A stretch of 43,844 nucleotides of DNA. Origin: an uncultured Thermoleophilia bacterium. GTDB lineage: Bacteria; Actinomycetota; Thermoleophilia; UBA2241. The notes beneath the pieces were generated by a model. The model saw only the letters and a list, made by a program, of their open reading frames with translations, was not told the origin of the DNA and made no database searches. A program made the translations under genes and the position numbers. This document shows, one piece after another, positions 24,119 to 33,220 of the stretch. Location of the stretch: contig CAIOZS010000147.1 in assembly GCA_903862845.1 (NCBI GenBank), positions 1-43,844 on the forward strand, written 5' to 3'. Position 1 is the first letter of the stretch; every line of letters starts with the position of its first letter.

Positions 24119-24378
24119 CGGCGCGGGGTAATGCGAAAAGGGAAGACAAGGATTCCTTGACTGTCGCGTCGCCCGCGGCCGTCCGCAGGCTCACTTGCCG
24201 AGGGGAAGACAAGGATCCGCCGGCTTTCCTTATCTTCCCTCGCAGCACTACCGTGCGCGTCGCTCGCGCGGGCGGCTCCCGCGGCTCCCGCGGGTGCGGC
24301 GGCTGCGGCCGCCGCACGCCATATTCGCCGTCTCGGGGCTCGTCGATCCGGAGGCTGAACGCGCAACCGGACGGAAGG
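24119..24378 (-). repeat. Dispersed repeat, copy B (~260 bp, inverted)
   Basis: Reverse-complement counterpart of copy A at 17939-18178, sharing the CTTGTCTTCCC boxes, the GGGAAGATAAG arm, the CAAGGA/TCCTTG palindrome and the GCGCGTTCAGCCT block in the same order. A GC-rich stretch in the middle is longer here. With copy A it flanks about 5.9 kb holding the TetR, MMPL and DUF2207 genes. No transposase lies inside or beside it. Confidence 0.85.
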
Positions 24379-24412
24379 GGATGGTCATGCCCGGCGGATC
24401 CCGAAAGCGGGG

Positions 24413-24653
24413 ATGGGCCGCGACGACTGTGGTTCAGTCGCCGCGGCCCATGTGGGGCCGGCGGCTCCCGGGCGCAGGAGGTATGACGCCCGGGCAAAAT
24501 GGGACTCGAGCTCGGTGGGGGCGCACCGTACATCAGTCTCGTCCCGACGGCCGGGGGGGCAGCCGTCTTGCCGTCGTATGGCTTGAGGGCATTGTGCCCC
24601 GCGAAGATGAAGGCCGTGTTGCGCGAGCGTTGAGCCATGTTGCCTGGGCAACA
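24413..24653. ncRNA. Hairpin-rich non-coding region upstream of multihaem cytochrome
   Basis: At least five perfect or near-perfect inverted repeats in 240 bp. (1) 24413-24451: ATGGGCCGCG and CGACTG pair with CAGTCG and CGCGGCCCAT around one mismatch. (2) 24467-24494: CCCGGGCG/CGCCCGGG around a loop with AGGAGGTATG. (3) 24546-24567: GACGGC/GCCGTC. (4) 24587-24599: GGGCA/TGCCC. (5) 24638-24653: TGTTGCC/GGCAACA. There is no credible ORF on either strand. No tmRNA, RNase P, SRP, 6S or riboswitch consensus was recognised. It may be a structured 5' UTR or an independent RNA; transcription and strand are unknown. Confidence 0.35.
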
Positions 24654-24732
24654 AGATGGTGCGGCGCCCTGCCCACTCACGCCCGGCGCTACCTGAGATG
24701 CGCCCCCCACGCCGCAGGTGTACTCTGCGCGG

Positions 24733-26064
24733 ATGACTCCGCCCGAATCCCAGCTCCCGAGCGGCGCCGACTGGCGCACGGAGCGGCGCGCGATCCAGCG
24801 CCGCCGGCTGCGCAAGCTGCGCTGGTTCGCGCTCTTCGCGTTCGTCGCCTTTTTGATCTTCGTCGCCGCCTCGTTCGGCGCTGCCGCCTACACGGAGCGC
24901 AGCAGCTTCTGCGCCACGGCCTGCCACGAGATGGGACCCTACGGCCGCTCGTGGCAGAGGTCCGCCCACAAGGACGTCGCCTGCGTGAAGTGCCATATCA
25001 AGCCCGGCGCCCTCGAGCTCGTGGAGGCCAAGGGCTCGGCGCTCCGCGAGGTCTACGTCCACTTCGCCGGCCAGAACAAAGCCCCGATCGCCGTCACCGA
25101 GCACATCCCCAGCTCCACCTGTCAGGAGAGCGGCTGCCATCCGCAGGGGACGATCAAGGATCCGGTGTCGTTGCCGTCGGCCTCCGCGGTCGCGTCGCCG
25201 AATCCCGCCGCGAGCCCCGCCGGCTCAGCCCCGCCGGTCGCCTTTTCACACGCGCAGCACGACGCGGTGCCGCTGTGCATCGAGTGCCACTCCCAGGTGG
25301 TGCACCGCAGCGTCCCTGGCAAGCCGTACCTCGACCCGACCACCATGGCCTACTGCCTGCGCTGCCACGACGGCACGCAGGCGTCGGGGGCCTGCGAGAC
25401 CTGCCACAAACCGGCGCACGCCCCGCGAGGCGCCTGCCCCGAGTGCCACGGCCTCGGCTCGTGGAGCTCGACGTTCTCGCACCCCGTGCCGCTGGGCGCG
25501 CAGCACGAAGCGGTGGTCTGCGAGAAGTGCCACACGAAGGCGACGAACGCGGTGATGGGCTTCCCCGCTGGCTGCGTCGCCTGCCACGCCAAGCCGCACA
25601 AAGACGTGACCACGGTGCTGTGCGCCAAATGCCACGTGCCGACTCACTGGAAGCCGTCCACGTTCAAGCACCCGAACACGGGCTGCGCGACGTGCCACGC
25701 GCCCCCTCACGCGGACCGCGGGGACTGCTTGCGCTGCCACACCACGTCGTCGTGGGTCAGCCACTTCACGCACCCGATCGCGCTCGGCGGCGTGCACGCG
25801 GGCTTCCCCTGCGAGCGCTGCCACACGAACGGTCTCAGCGCCCCGGGGCGCGCCTGCGTGACCTGCCACGGCACGCATCACGGCAGCCTCACCGACTGCG
25901 CCGGCTGCCACAGCACGAGTGGCTGGAGCCCGTCGACCTTCAATCATCCCGCGACGGGCATGGACGGCTGGCAGTCGATGGCGTGCACGCAGTGCCACCC
26001 GAGCAACGACTTCGGCACGGTCTACTGCACCTGCCACGGCGGCAACGTGCCGAGCGGCGACTGA
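24733..26064 (+). CDS. NapC/NirT-anchored multihaem c-type cytochrome (443 aa, 14 CxxCH plus atypical sites)
   Basis: Electron-transfer protein outside the cytoplasmic membrane, held by an N-terminal helix (~32-55). Haem sites: CATACH (CX3CH) followed by EMGP, CVKCH, CQESGCH (CX4CH), then thirteen more CxxCH, giving fourteen CxxCH in all. A final CTCH has only one intervening residue. The first sites resemble the NapC/NrfH quinol-oxidising module; the rest form repeats with HP-x-x-LG-x-x-H spacing that can supply distal His ligands. Up to 16-17 haems. A Pro/Ala/Ser linker (~150-175) separates the modules. ATG 24733 is chosen because it precedes the basic cytoplasmic segment; no strong Shine-Dalgarno, and TACTCT 6 nt upstream may allow a leaderless mRNA. 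No haem-maturation gene is nearby. Confidence 0.92.
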   Translation: MTPPESQLPSGADWRTERRAIQRRRLRKLRWFALFAFVAFLIFVAASFGAAAYTERSSFCATACHEMGPYGRSWQRSAHKDVACVKCHIKPGALELVEAKGSALREVYVHFAGQNKAPIAVTEHIPSSTCQESGCHPQGTIKDPVSLPSASAVASPNPAASPAGSAPPVAFSHAQHDAVPLCIECHSQVVHRSVPGKPYLDPTTMAYCLRCHDGTQASGACETCHKPAHAPRGACPECHGLGSWSSTFSHPVPLGAQHEAVVCEKCHTKATNAVMGFPAGCVACHAKPHKDVTTVLCAKCHVPTHWKPSTFKHPNTGCATCHAPPHADRGDCLRCHTTSSWVSHFTHPIALGGVHAGFPCERCHTNGLSAPGRACVTCHGTHHGSLTDCAGCHSTSGWSPSTFNHPATGMDGWQSMACTQCHPSNDFGTVYCTCHGGNVPSGD

Positions 26065-26068
26065 CGGC

Positions 26069-26103
26069 GGCGGGCGGCGGGCGAGCCTGCCCCGCCGCCC
26101 GCC
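26069..26103. terminator. Bidirectional terminator hairpin
   Basis: GGCGGGCGGCGGG (26069-26081) pairs perfectly with CCCGCCGCCCGCC (26091-26103) around a 9-nt loop, between the convergent cytochrome and TrkA genes. There is no T-tract, as is common in high-GC actinobacterial DNA. Confidence 0.65.
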
Positions 26104-26108
26104 CGGCA

Positions 26109-26771
26109 TTAGCCGATGCTGTCGATCTGGCAGGAACCGCCGGGCCCGGCGAGCACCAGCAGGGCGTCGTCGACCTGGATGCGCACGCCCTCGCCGGGCA
26201 CCAAGACGTCGTTGCCGCGCAGCAGTGCCACCGGGTGACAGCCCGCAGCGACGCTGAGCTCGGCGAACGATTTGCCCGCCAGGGTGCCGTCGGCGGTCGC
26301 CGTGATCGCCGTGAGCGTGACCTCGCCTTCGCGCAGGTCGAGGAGGCGCACGAGGTCGGTGAGCGTCGCCTCTTCTTCGATGAGGCGGGCGACGATCTGC
26401 GCGGAGTCGAGCGCCACGTCGACGCCCCAGCTGCGGTTGTAGAGCCAGCGGTTGCGCGGGTTGCGCACTGCCGCGATGACCTTCTTGACCTTGTACTCGT
26501 TCTTGGCGAGCAGGCAGCCCACGAGATTATCCTCGTCGTCGCCGGTGGCGGCGACGAACACGTCGGCGCGGTCCACGCCGGCTTCGAGGAGGATCGCCGG
26601 CTCGTCGATGTCGCCGCGCAGCACGCGGATGTTGCCGCAGCTCTGGAACTCCTCGGTCACGGACTCGCAACGCTCGAGATTCTGCTCGACGATGGTGACG
26701 TCGTGCTTGTCGCCGACGTAGCGAGCGACCCGGCGCCCGAGCGTACCTGCACCTGCGACGATGACCTTCAT
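26109..26771 (-). CDS. trkA: TrkA-family potassium-transport regulatory subunit (220 aa), second of pair
   Basis: Cytoplasmic nucleotide-binding subunit gating a Trk/Ktr-type K+ transporter. N-terminal Rossmann RCK domain (~1-130) with VIVAGAGTLGRRVARY and ATGDDEDNLVGCLLAK, and a C-terminal RCK_C domain (~140-215). Length suits a single-module TrkA. Closest arrangement known to me is the adjacent CeoB/CeoC pair of mycobacteria. The ATG at 26771 overlaps the stop of the preceding TrkA gene (ATGA) and follows GGGGTGGAAG; a GTG three codons upstream is possible. No TrkH/TrkG membrane subunit is in the window, so the partner lies elsewhere. Last gene of the ATPase-TrkA-TrkA operon. Confidence 0.92.
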   Translation of the reverse strand: MKVIVAGAGTLGRRVARYVGDKHDVTIVEQNLERCESVTEEFQSCGNIRVLRGDIDEPAILLEAGVDRADVFVAATGDDEDNLVGCLLAKNEYKVKKVIAAVRNPRNRWLYNRSWGVDVALDSAQIVARLIEEEATLTDLVRLLDLREGEVTLTAITATADGTLAGKSFAELSVAAGCHPVALLRGNDVLVPGEGVRIQVDDALLVLAGPGGSCQIDSIG

Positions 26772-27421
26772 GTCTTCCACCCCATCATCCTCTGGAACTT
26801 CTCGACCGCGGTCTGGTGGACCAGCGCGTAGACCTGGTCGTCCTTCTCGAACTCGGTTCCGGATACGGGCAGCATGCTTCTGCCCATGCGCACGATGAGC
26901 CCGACGCGGATCTCTCCGGGGATGCGCAGGTCGTTGACCGGCTTGCCGACTAGATGCTCGGGCACGAACGCGGCGATCATCTCGACCTCACCGTTGCCGT
27001 AGCTCTGCTCGCGCTCGATGTTGCCGCTCACCAGGAACTCGATGATGCGGCCGGCGCTCCATGCCGTGGGGGCAAACGTCTGGATGCCGTAGCGGCGGTA
27101 GATCTCGGCGCGCTGTGGGTCGTAGATACGGCTCACGACGTCGGGGACCCGGTACACTTCTTTGGCGATCCGCGCGGCGACGGCGTTGGTGTTGTCGCCG
27201 GCGGTGGCCGCCACCAGGGCGTCGGCCTCGGAGATCCCGGCCTGCTCGAGCACGCTCCGTTCGAAGGCGTAGCCGACGATCGTGCGGCCCGAGAACCCGT
27301 GCGGCAGAAGGCGGAAGGCGTCGGGGTCCTTGTCGACGACGACGATGTCGTGGCCCTGGCGGGCCAGGCTCGCCGCGGTGTAGGCCCCCACGCGTCCGCA
27401 ACCGACGATGATCACCTTCAT
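26768..27421 (-). CDS. trkA: TrkA-family potassium-transport regulatory subunit (217 aa), first of pair
   Basis: Single-module RCK protein: Rossmann domain with VIIVGCGRVGAYTAASLA and VVVDKD (~1-135) and RCK_C domain (~140-217). Expected to bind NAD(H) or ATP and to form a heteromeric ring with the next TrkA protein, as CeoB/CeoC-type pairs do. ATG 27421 overlaps the stop of the upstream P-type ATPase gene (ATGA); Shine-Dalgarno-like GGGAGGGAG lies within the ATPase end. The frame is open upstream to 27706 through the ATPase gene, but that extension is not homologous. Coupling to an ATPase rather than a TrkH channel is unusual. Confidence 0.93.
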   Translation of the reverse strand: MKVIIVGCGRVGAYTAASLARQGHDIVVVDKDPDAFRLLPHGFSGRTIVGYAFERSVLEQAGISEADALVAATAGDNTNAVAARIAKEVYRVPDVVSRIYDPQRAEIYRRYGIQTFAPTAWSAGRIIEFLVSGNIEREQSYGNGEVEMIAAFVPEHLVGKPVNDLRIPGEIRVGLIVRMGRSMLPVSGTEFEKDDQVYALVHQTAVEKFQRMMGWKT

Positions 27422-30264
27422 GAGGCTGACTCCCTCCCCGTAGCAGTGGCTGCGGCTGTAGCGACGCGCGCGTCCCTGCGTCGCAGGAACCATTTTCTCG
27501 CTTCTTCGGCGAAGAACAAAGTGACTGCCGCGACGACGAGCAAGCCCCAGTCGGCGAGCGTGAGCGGTGCGGTCTTGAAGATGTCCTGCAGGAACGGTAC
27601 GTAGGAGATCGCGCACATGATGCCAATGCCCACGATCTGGCTGATCACCAGGAACTTGTTGGTGAAGAGCCCGACCTTGAAGAGGGACTCGCGCTCGGTG
27701 CGGCAACCGAACCCGTTGGCGACCTGGCCGGCGACGATGGCGGCCTGCGTCATCGTCAGCGCTTCGCAGTAGAAGAGATAGTGCACGTTCGTCGGGTCCA
27801 TCCAGCTCATGTCCCCCCAGTGCCAGCCGTGGGAGAGGAGCACGTACAGGAAGCCGGCGACGGCGAACACCGACTGGATGGCGCCGATGTAGGCGACGCG
27901 CGTCAGAGTGGTGCGGCTCATGAGGCGCTCGCTGCGGGCGCGCGGCGGCTGGTTCATGACGCCCGCCTCCGGCTGCTCCGTGCCCAGCGCAAGCCCGGGC
28001 AGCACGTCGGAGCCGAGGTCGATGGCGAGCACCTGTAGCGCGCCCAGCGGCACCATGCCCATGCCGCTGACGGTCGCGAAGACGAACGGGAACAGCTCGG
28101 CCATGTTGTGCGAGAAGATATAGGTCACCATCTTCTTGACGTTGGCGTAGACGCCGCGGCCCTGTTCGACTGCTTTGATGATGCTGGCGAAGCTGTCGTC
28201 GAGCAGGATCATCGTGGCGGCCTCGCGCGCCACGTCGGTGCCGCTGAGGCCCATGGCGACGCCGATGTCGGCCTTCTTGAGGGCCGGGGCGTCGTTCACG
28301 CCGTCGCCGGTGACGGCGACGATCAGGCCCATGTCCTTGAGGGCAGTGACGACCTCCATCTTGTGCTCGGGGGCAACCCTCGCGAAGATGACGTCCTGGT
28401 CCTTTCGCAGCTCGGCCTGCAGCGCCTCTTCGTCCATCTCCTCCAGATCAACGCCGGTGATGACGCGCACGTGCTTGTCTCCGCGCACGATGCCGATGCG
28501 GCGGGCAATGGCCTCGGCCGTGAGGCCGTAGTCGCCGGTGACCATGATGATGCGGATGCCGGCGCCGAGGGCTTCTTCGACCGCCGCCGTCACTTCGGGG
28601 CGCGGCGGGTCGATCATGCCGACCAGGCCGAGGAACGTCAGGTCGGTTTCGACCGTGTCCGGCTTGTAGTCGGTGAGCTCGTTGGGGAGGCTGCGCTCGC
28701 AGACCGCGAGCACGCGCAATGCCTGGCGCGACATCTCGTCGTTCTGCGCCGTGATGCGCTCGCGAAGCACGTCGGTCAGGGGCACGATCTCGCCGCCGAG
28801 CCGCATGCGCGTGCAGCGCCCGACGGTCTCCGAAGGCGCGCCCTTGACGAAGGCCTGCTGGCCGGTGCCCTCGACGTGGACGACCGACATGCGCTTGCGC
28901 ACGCTCTCGAACGGCAGCTCGTAGATCTTGGGCCGTTCGATGAGCTCCGCCTGCAGGTCAAAGCCGGCCTTCTGCGCGGCGACCAGCAGGCAGCCCTCCG
29001 TGGCGTCGCCGATCACGCGCCAGCCCTTGTCGTCGCTGGGCGCCAGGACCTTGGCGTCGTTGCAGAAGGTCATGGCGCGCAGCAGCGGCTCCAGCCGGCG
29101 GCGCGCTTCGTCTTTGGGCAGCGTCGTGTCGCCGACCACGAAGTCACCCTCGGGGGCGTAGCCGGCGCCGGTCACGTCGAGGTCCTCGCCGCCCGCCCAG
29201 ATCGTCTTGAGCGTCATCTCCGCCTTGGTGAGCGTGCCGGTCTTGTCGGTGGCGATGACGTTCGTCGAGCCCAGCGTCTCGACGCCGGCGAGGCTCTTGA
29301 TGAGCGCCTTCGCCTTGGCCATGCGCTGCACGCCAACAGACAGGGCGACGGACAACGTCGCCGGCAGGCCCTCGGGCACGAGCGCGACCATGACGCCGAG
29401 GGCGAACAGCAGAGCGCCGACCCAGCCAAGCCCCAGGACCTTGCCCATGAAGAAGAGCGCGACGCCGCAGACCATGGCGATGACGGAGACGGTCTGCGCC
29501 ATGCGGTCGATCTCGCGCATGAGCGGCGACTTCTCCTCGGCGACGCCGGCGGTCAGCGAGTAGATGCGCCCGAACTCGGTCTCCAGACCGGTCGCGAAGA
29601 CCACGGCCCGCCCGGTCCCCGAGGACACGCTCGTCCCCATGAACACGAGGTTGGGCATGTTGATGGTCGCGAGCTGTTCCTCGACGATTGCGTCGGCGGT
29701 CTTGCGCACCGCGTCCGACTCACCGGTGAGCGCGATGTTGTTGGTCGAGACCTCGTACTGGCGGACGATGCGCGCGTCGGCGCTGATGCTGGCGCCCTCC
29801 TCCAGGAGGATGACGTCGCCGGGCACGAGGTCGGCCGCCGCGATAATCGCCACGTCGCCGTCACGGATCACCTTGGCGTTGGCCGGCACGAGCTTCTGCA
29901 GCGCCTCGGTGGCCTTCTCGGCGCGGTACTCCTGGAAGAAGCCGATGGTCGCGTTGAGGAGCACCACGCCGATGATCGCGATGGTGACGTTGATGTTGTC
30001 CTGGCGGCTGTCGCCGGTGGAGAGCATGGCGGCGATGAACACGAGGACCGCCGCCACCTCGAGCATGATCGCGAAGAGGCTGGTGAACTGGTCGAGGAAC
30101 TTGAAGATGATCGGCCGCCCAACCTTGGTGGGCAGGACGTTCTGGCCATGCTGCTGCAGGCGCGCCGCGGCTTCGGTCGTGCCGAGTCCCTTGGGGGAGG
30201 TGCCCAGGGCTTCGTAGACGCGCTCTTCGGGGAGCGCCCAGATGTCGGTCGCAGGTTGAGTCAA
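27418..30264 (-). CDS. P2-type cation-transporting ATPase (948 aa)
   Basis: ATP-driven cation pump of the plasma membrane. Visible signatures in order: N-terminal cation ATPase domain with YEALGTSPKGL, actuator loop LTGES (~180), ion-site helix VPEGLPA (~300), phosphorylation motif DKTGTLT (~345), nucleotide-binding KGAPSE (~490), hinge MVTGD and VTGDGVNDAPALKKADIGVAM (~670), and the final six helices with SHNMAELFPF. About ten membrane helices, full length. VPEGLPA fits the Ca2+/Na+/K+/H+ P2 group, but the ion cannot be decided here. The neighbouring TrkA pair and KdpDE-like regulators suggest a role in K+/Na+ or pH balance. ATG 30264. A KdpE-like direct repeat lies ~130 bp upstream. Confidence 0.94.
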   Translation of the reverse strand: MTQPATDIWALPEERVYEALGTSPKGLGTTEAAARLQQHGQNVLPTKVGRPIIFKFLDQFTSLFAIMLEVAAVLVFIAAMLSTGDSRQDNINVTIAIIGVVLLNATIGFFQEYRAEKATEALQKLVPANAKVIRDGDVAIIAAADLVPGDVILLEEGASISADARIVRQYEVSTNNIALTGESDAVRKTADAIVEEQLATINMPNLVFMGTSVSSGTGRAVVFATGLETEFGRIYSLTAGVAEEKSPLMREIDRMAQTVSVIAMVCGVALFFMGKVLGLGWVGALLFALGVMVALVPEGLPATLSVALSVGVQRMAKAKALIKSLAGVETLGSTNVIATDKTGTLTKAEMTLKTIWAGGEDLDVTGAGYAPEGDFVVGDTTLPKDEARRRLEPLLRAMTFCNDAKVLAPSDDKGWRVIGDATEGCLLVAAQKAGFDLQAELIERPKIYELPFESVRKRMSVVHVEGTGQQAFVKGAPSETVGRCTRMRLGGEIVPLTDVLRERITAQNDEMSRQALRVLAVCERSLPNELTDYKPDTVETDLTFLGLVGMIDPPRPEVTAAVEEALGAGIRIIMVTGDYGLTAEAIARRIGIVRGDKHVRVITGVDLEEMDEEALQAELRKDQDVIFARVAPEHKMEVVTALKDMGLIVAVTGDGVNDAPALKKADIGVAMGLSGTDVAREAATMILLDDSFASIIKAVEQGRGVYANVKKMVTYIFSHNMAELFPFVFATVSGMGMVPLGALQVLAIDLGSDVLPGLALGTEQPEAGVMNQPPRARSERLMSRTTLTRVAYIGAIQSVFAVAGFLYVLLSHGWHWGDMSWMDPTNVHYLFYCEALTMTQAAIVAGQVANGFGCRTERESLFKVGLFTNKFLVISQIVGIGIMCAISYVPFLQDIFKTAPLTLADWGLLVVAAVTLFFAEEARKWFLRRRDARVATAAATATGRESAS

Positions 30265-30375
30265 GATGGTCTGCCGGATCGGCGGAGTGACGCGTTTGCT
30301 GTGGGCAGTGTACTCCCGCCCCGGGCGGAGGGTGCAAGCCGGAGGGAGCGCCGGGAAGCGCCGCCGTCAAGACCC

Positions 30376-30418
30376 TGTAAAGACGGCGGTTTGCTGCATA
30401 AAGAAGTCATAAAGAAGG
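30376..30418. promoter_or_regulatory. Candidate KdpE (OmpR-family) binding site
   Basis: CATAAAGAAGT (30397-30407) and CATAAAGAAGG (30408-30418) are tandem with an exact 11-bp period, the geometry expected of OmpR/PhoB-family dimers. A weaker third unit, TGTAAAGACGG, sits at 30376-30386. Read on the minus strand the repeat gives TTTATGACTTCTTTATG, resembling the T-rich E. coli kdpFABC operator as I recall it. It stands upstream of the ATPase-TrkA-TrkA operon, with kdpE nearby. Confidence 0.5.
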
Positions 30419-30532
30419 GCGATCACGGCGCGTGGACGGCAGGGTCGCGACGGCTTGGCGCGCCCGGCGTTGCCCGGGGGTGCGCCGGTGAAGATGGCGG
30501 GACGTGCGGACTGCCGGATGGACCTGCGCAGC

Positions 30533-30778
30533 TCAGCTTCTGCCCTGTGGCAGTGCCGGCGACCCGGGGCCGCGCTGCCACGGTGCCGTCGCGGAGCGGG
30601 GAAGCGTCGCGGCCGGCGAGGAGACCGCGCGAGCGGCGCTCGCGCGTCGCGGGTCTTGCCGGGCGCGCAGCAGGTGCCGCTCCAGGATCGTCGCGTACAG
30701 GACGTACATAAGGCAGGCGATGCCGGTCAGGAGCGCGGTCACGAACACGCCGTCAATGAGGATCTCCTCGAACATCAT
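30533..30778 (-). CDS. Small single-pass membrane protein (81 aa)
   Basis: MMFEEILIDGV is followed by one hydrophobic helix (~8-32, VFVTALLTGIACLMYVLY), then a basic Arg/Ala/Pro-rich cytoplasmic tail. GGGAGG lies 8-9 nt before the ATG at 30778, a good Shine-Dalgarno. Placed between kdpE and the ATPase operon, it recalls small hydrophobic subunits of cation pumps such as KdpF in position and size of helix, but there is no clear sequence similarity. No family is recognised. Confidence 0.6.
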   Translation of the reverse strand: MMFEEILIDGVFVTALLTGIACLMYVLYATILERHLLRARQDPRRASAARAVSSPAATLPRSATAPWQRGPGSPALPQGRS

Positions 30779-30856
30779 CTCGTGCCTCCCGGTCCACTGG
30801 CATCGATGCGGATGCATCGCAGGTACAACCGGACGTTACCCGGAGGTGCCTAAAGG

Positions 30857-30911
30857 GGCCGTGAACACGCACGGCCGCCGCATAAATGTTTCATCAAGGC
30901 TGCGGCGGCCG
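30857..30911. terminator. Overlapping hairpins downstream of kdpE
   Basis: GGCCGTG/CACGGCC (30857-30876) and CGGCCGCCG/CGGCGGCCG (30872-30880 with 30903-30911) overlap and so are mutually exclusive. They lie between the kdpE stop and the small membrane protein gene. May end the kdpDE transcript or control the next gene; CATAAATGTTTCAT in the second loop slightly resembles the KdpE repeat. Confidence 0.35.
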
Positions 30912-30937
30912 GCCTTCACAGGCTCGCACGATCTGCT

Positions 30938-31647
<710 letters not shown>

Positions 31648-31651
<4 letters not shown>

Positions 31652-33207
31652 ACGAGGTCCTCCTTGTCGCTCGTGTTGTGGCTGCTGTTCGGCAGCGTGA
31701 TCACGAAACGCGCCCCATGTGGAACCACGTCTTCGAGGCGGATCGTGCCCCCGTGGCTGCGCACGATCTCGCGGGTGATCGCCAGGCCGAGGCCCGTGCC
31801 CGATGGCGCGTGTCCGCCGGTGCTCTGCCCGCGATAGAACTTCTCGAACACCGCTTCGTGTTCGTCGGCGGGCACGCCGGGACCTTGGTCCTCGACCCAG
31901 AGACGCACGCCCTGGTTCCAGCCGCGGGCGCCGATCGTCACGGCGCTGTCGGCGGCGTACAGCAGCGCATTCTCGAGGAGGTTCTGGATGACGCGCGTGA
32001 GCTGCACGAAGTCGACGCTCACGACGGGCGATTCCCCGGGCATGTCCAGGCGCACGCGCTCACGCAGGTGCGCGGGGAGGGTATCGATGCCGGCGGCCAC
32101 GATGTCGCTCAGCTCGTAGAGCTCGCGCCGCGGCTCCCAGGCGTGCGCCTCGAGGCGAGAAAGATCGAGCAGGGCGCCGATGCTGTTGTTGAGGCGCGCG
32201 ACGTCGCCGACGATGGCGCGCAGCTCATCCCGCACGCTGCGCTCATCCCAGTCCACGTCGCTCTCCAGCAGGTTGCTCACGGTCGCGGTGAGCGCCGCCA
32301 GTGGGGTCTTGAGCTCGTGCGACACGGACGACAGAAGGGTGGACTTGAGCCGGTCGGCCTCGCGCCCGGCGGCGGCCTTCGTGGCGACCGCCTGGAGCTG
32401 CTCGCGCTCGAGAAAGGCGCCGACGAGATTACTCAGCGACGTCACGAGGCGCGCGTCGCCGGCGGAATAGGGGCGCCCGTTCGCGCGCGCCTGGACGGCG
32501 AGCACGCCGGAGACGCCGGAGGGGCTGCGGACCGGCACGTAGAGGCCGCCGTCGCCGGCCGCGGCGACGGTCGCCGCCGAGGCCTCCGGCGCAGCGCCTC
32601 GAGCGCTCGTCGCTCCGCCTTCGCGGACGACACGGCGGGCGCGCTCGGCGACGACGGGGTCGGGACAGACTCCCGCGGGCGCCTGGCAGAACGGCGCCAG
32701 GTCGTCGCCGTCGAGCACGAACAACGTCGACGAGTCGGCGCCGAGCACTTCGACGACCTCCCTCAGGCAGCTCTCCGCCATGTGGGCGGTCGAGGTCTGC
32801 GACACGACCGCGGCGCTGAGGCGGTTGAGCGCGGCCGTCTCCTGTTCCCGGGCGAGCGCTCGCGCCTCGCGCTCGCGCATGCGTCCGGTCTGGAGTCCAA
32901 CGAGCAGGCCGATGACGAGAAATGCAACAAGTGCGAGCCAGTCTTGCGAGTCGTGCACGCGCAGCGTGTGGTAGGGCGGCAGAAAGAAGAAGTTCCAGGC
33001 GAAGAAGGCGAGCACGGCGGTGAGGAGGCCGGGCCCGGTCCCGGCCACGCTCGCGACGAGAAGGATGATGAGCAGGTAGAGCAGGGCCCACTGGCCCTTC
33101 GCGAAGGAATCTCTCCCGAGGAGGAAGACGGCGGTGGAGAGAGCGATCGCCACGAAGGCGACGAGGTAGCCGTGCCGCGACAGAGCGCCGCTGAGACGTG
33201 CGGTCAT
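31648..33207 (-). CDS. KdpD-like sensor histidine kinase lacking the N-terminal KdpD domain (519 aa)
   Basis: Membrane histidine kinase. DUF4118 domain with about four helices (~12-118), with the KdpD hallmark AWNFFFLPPYHTLRV and DWLALVAFLVIGL, GAF domain (~135-275), HisKA with SVSHELKTPLAA (His ~295), and HATPase (~400-505) with NLLENALLYA, EDQGPGVP and GTGLGLAI. Classical KdpD is ~900 residues with an N-terminal KdpD/UspA region that is missing here. ATG 33207. Overlaps kdpE by ATGA. It begins 50 bp after a PAS-HD-GYP gene, so readthrough from the c-di-GMP gene is possible. Confidence 0.93.
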
Positions 33208-33220
33208 GCCGGCATCCTAA

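Noticed and set aside
24475-24530. AGGAGGT followed by ATG as a gene start in the hairpin region
   Set aside because: There is no spacing between the ribosome-binding site and ATG, and the resulting frame continues as a low-quality shadow of the cytochrome gene.
24510-24535. tRNA T-loop-like CTCGAGTCCC on the minus strand
   Set aside because: The flanking bases do not form a T stem, and no acceptor or anticodon arm can be drawn.
26038-26046. CTCH at the cytochrome C-terminus as a normal haem site
   Set aside because: Only one residue lies between the cysteines, so it is not a standard CxxCH; counted only as an uncertain seventeenth site.
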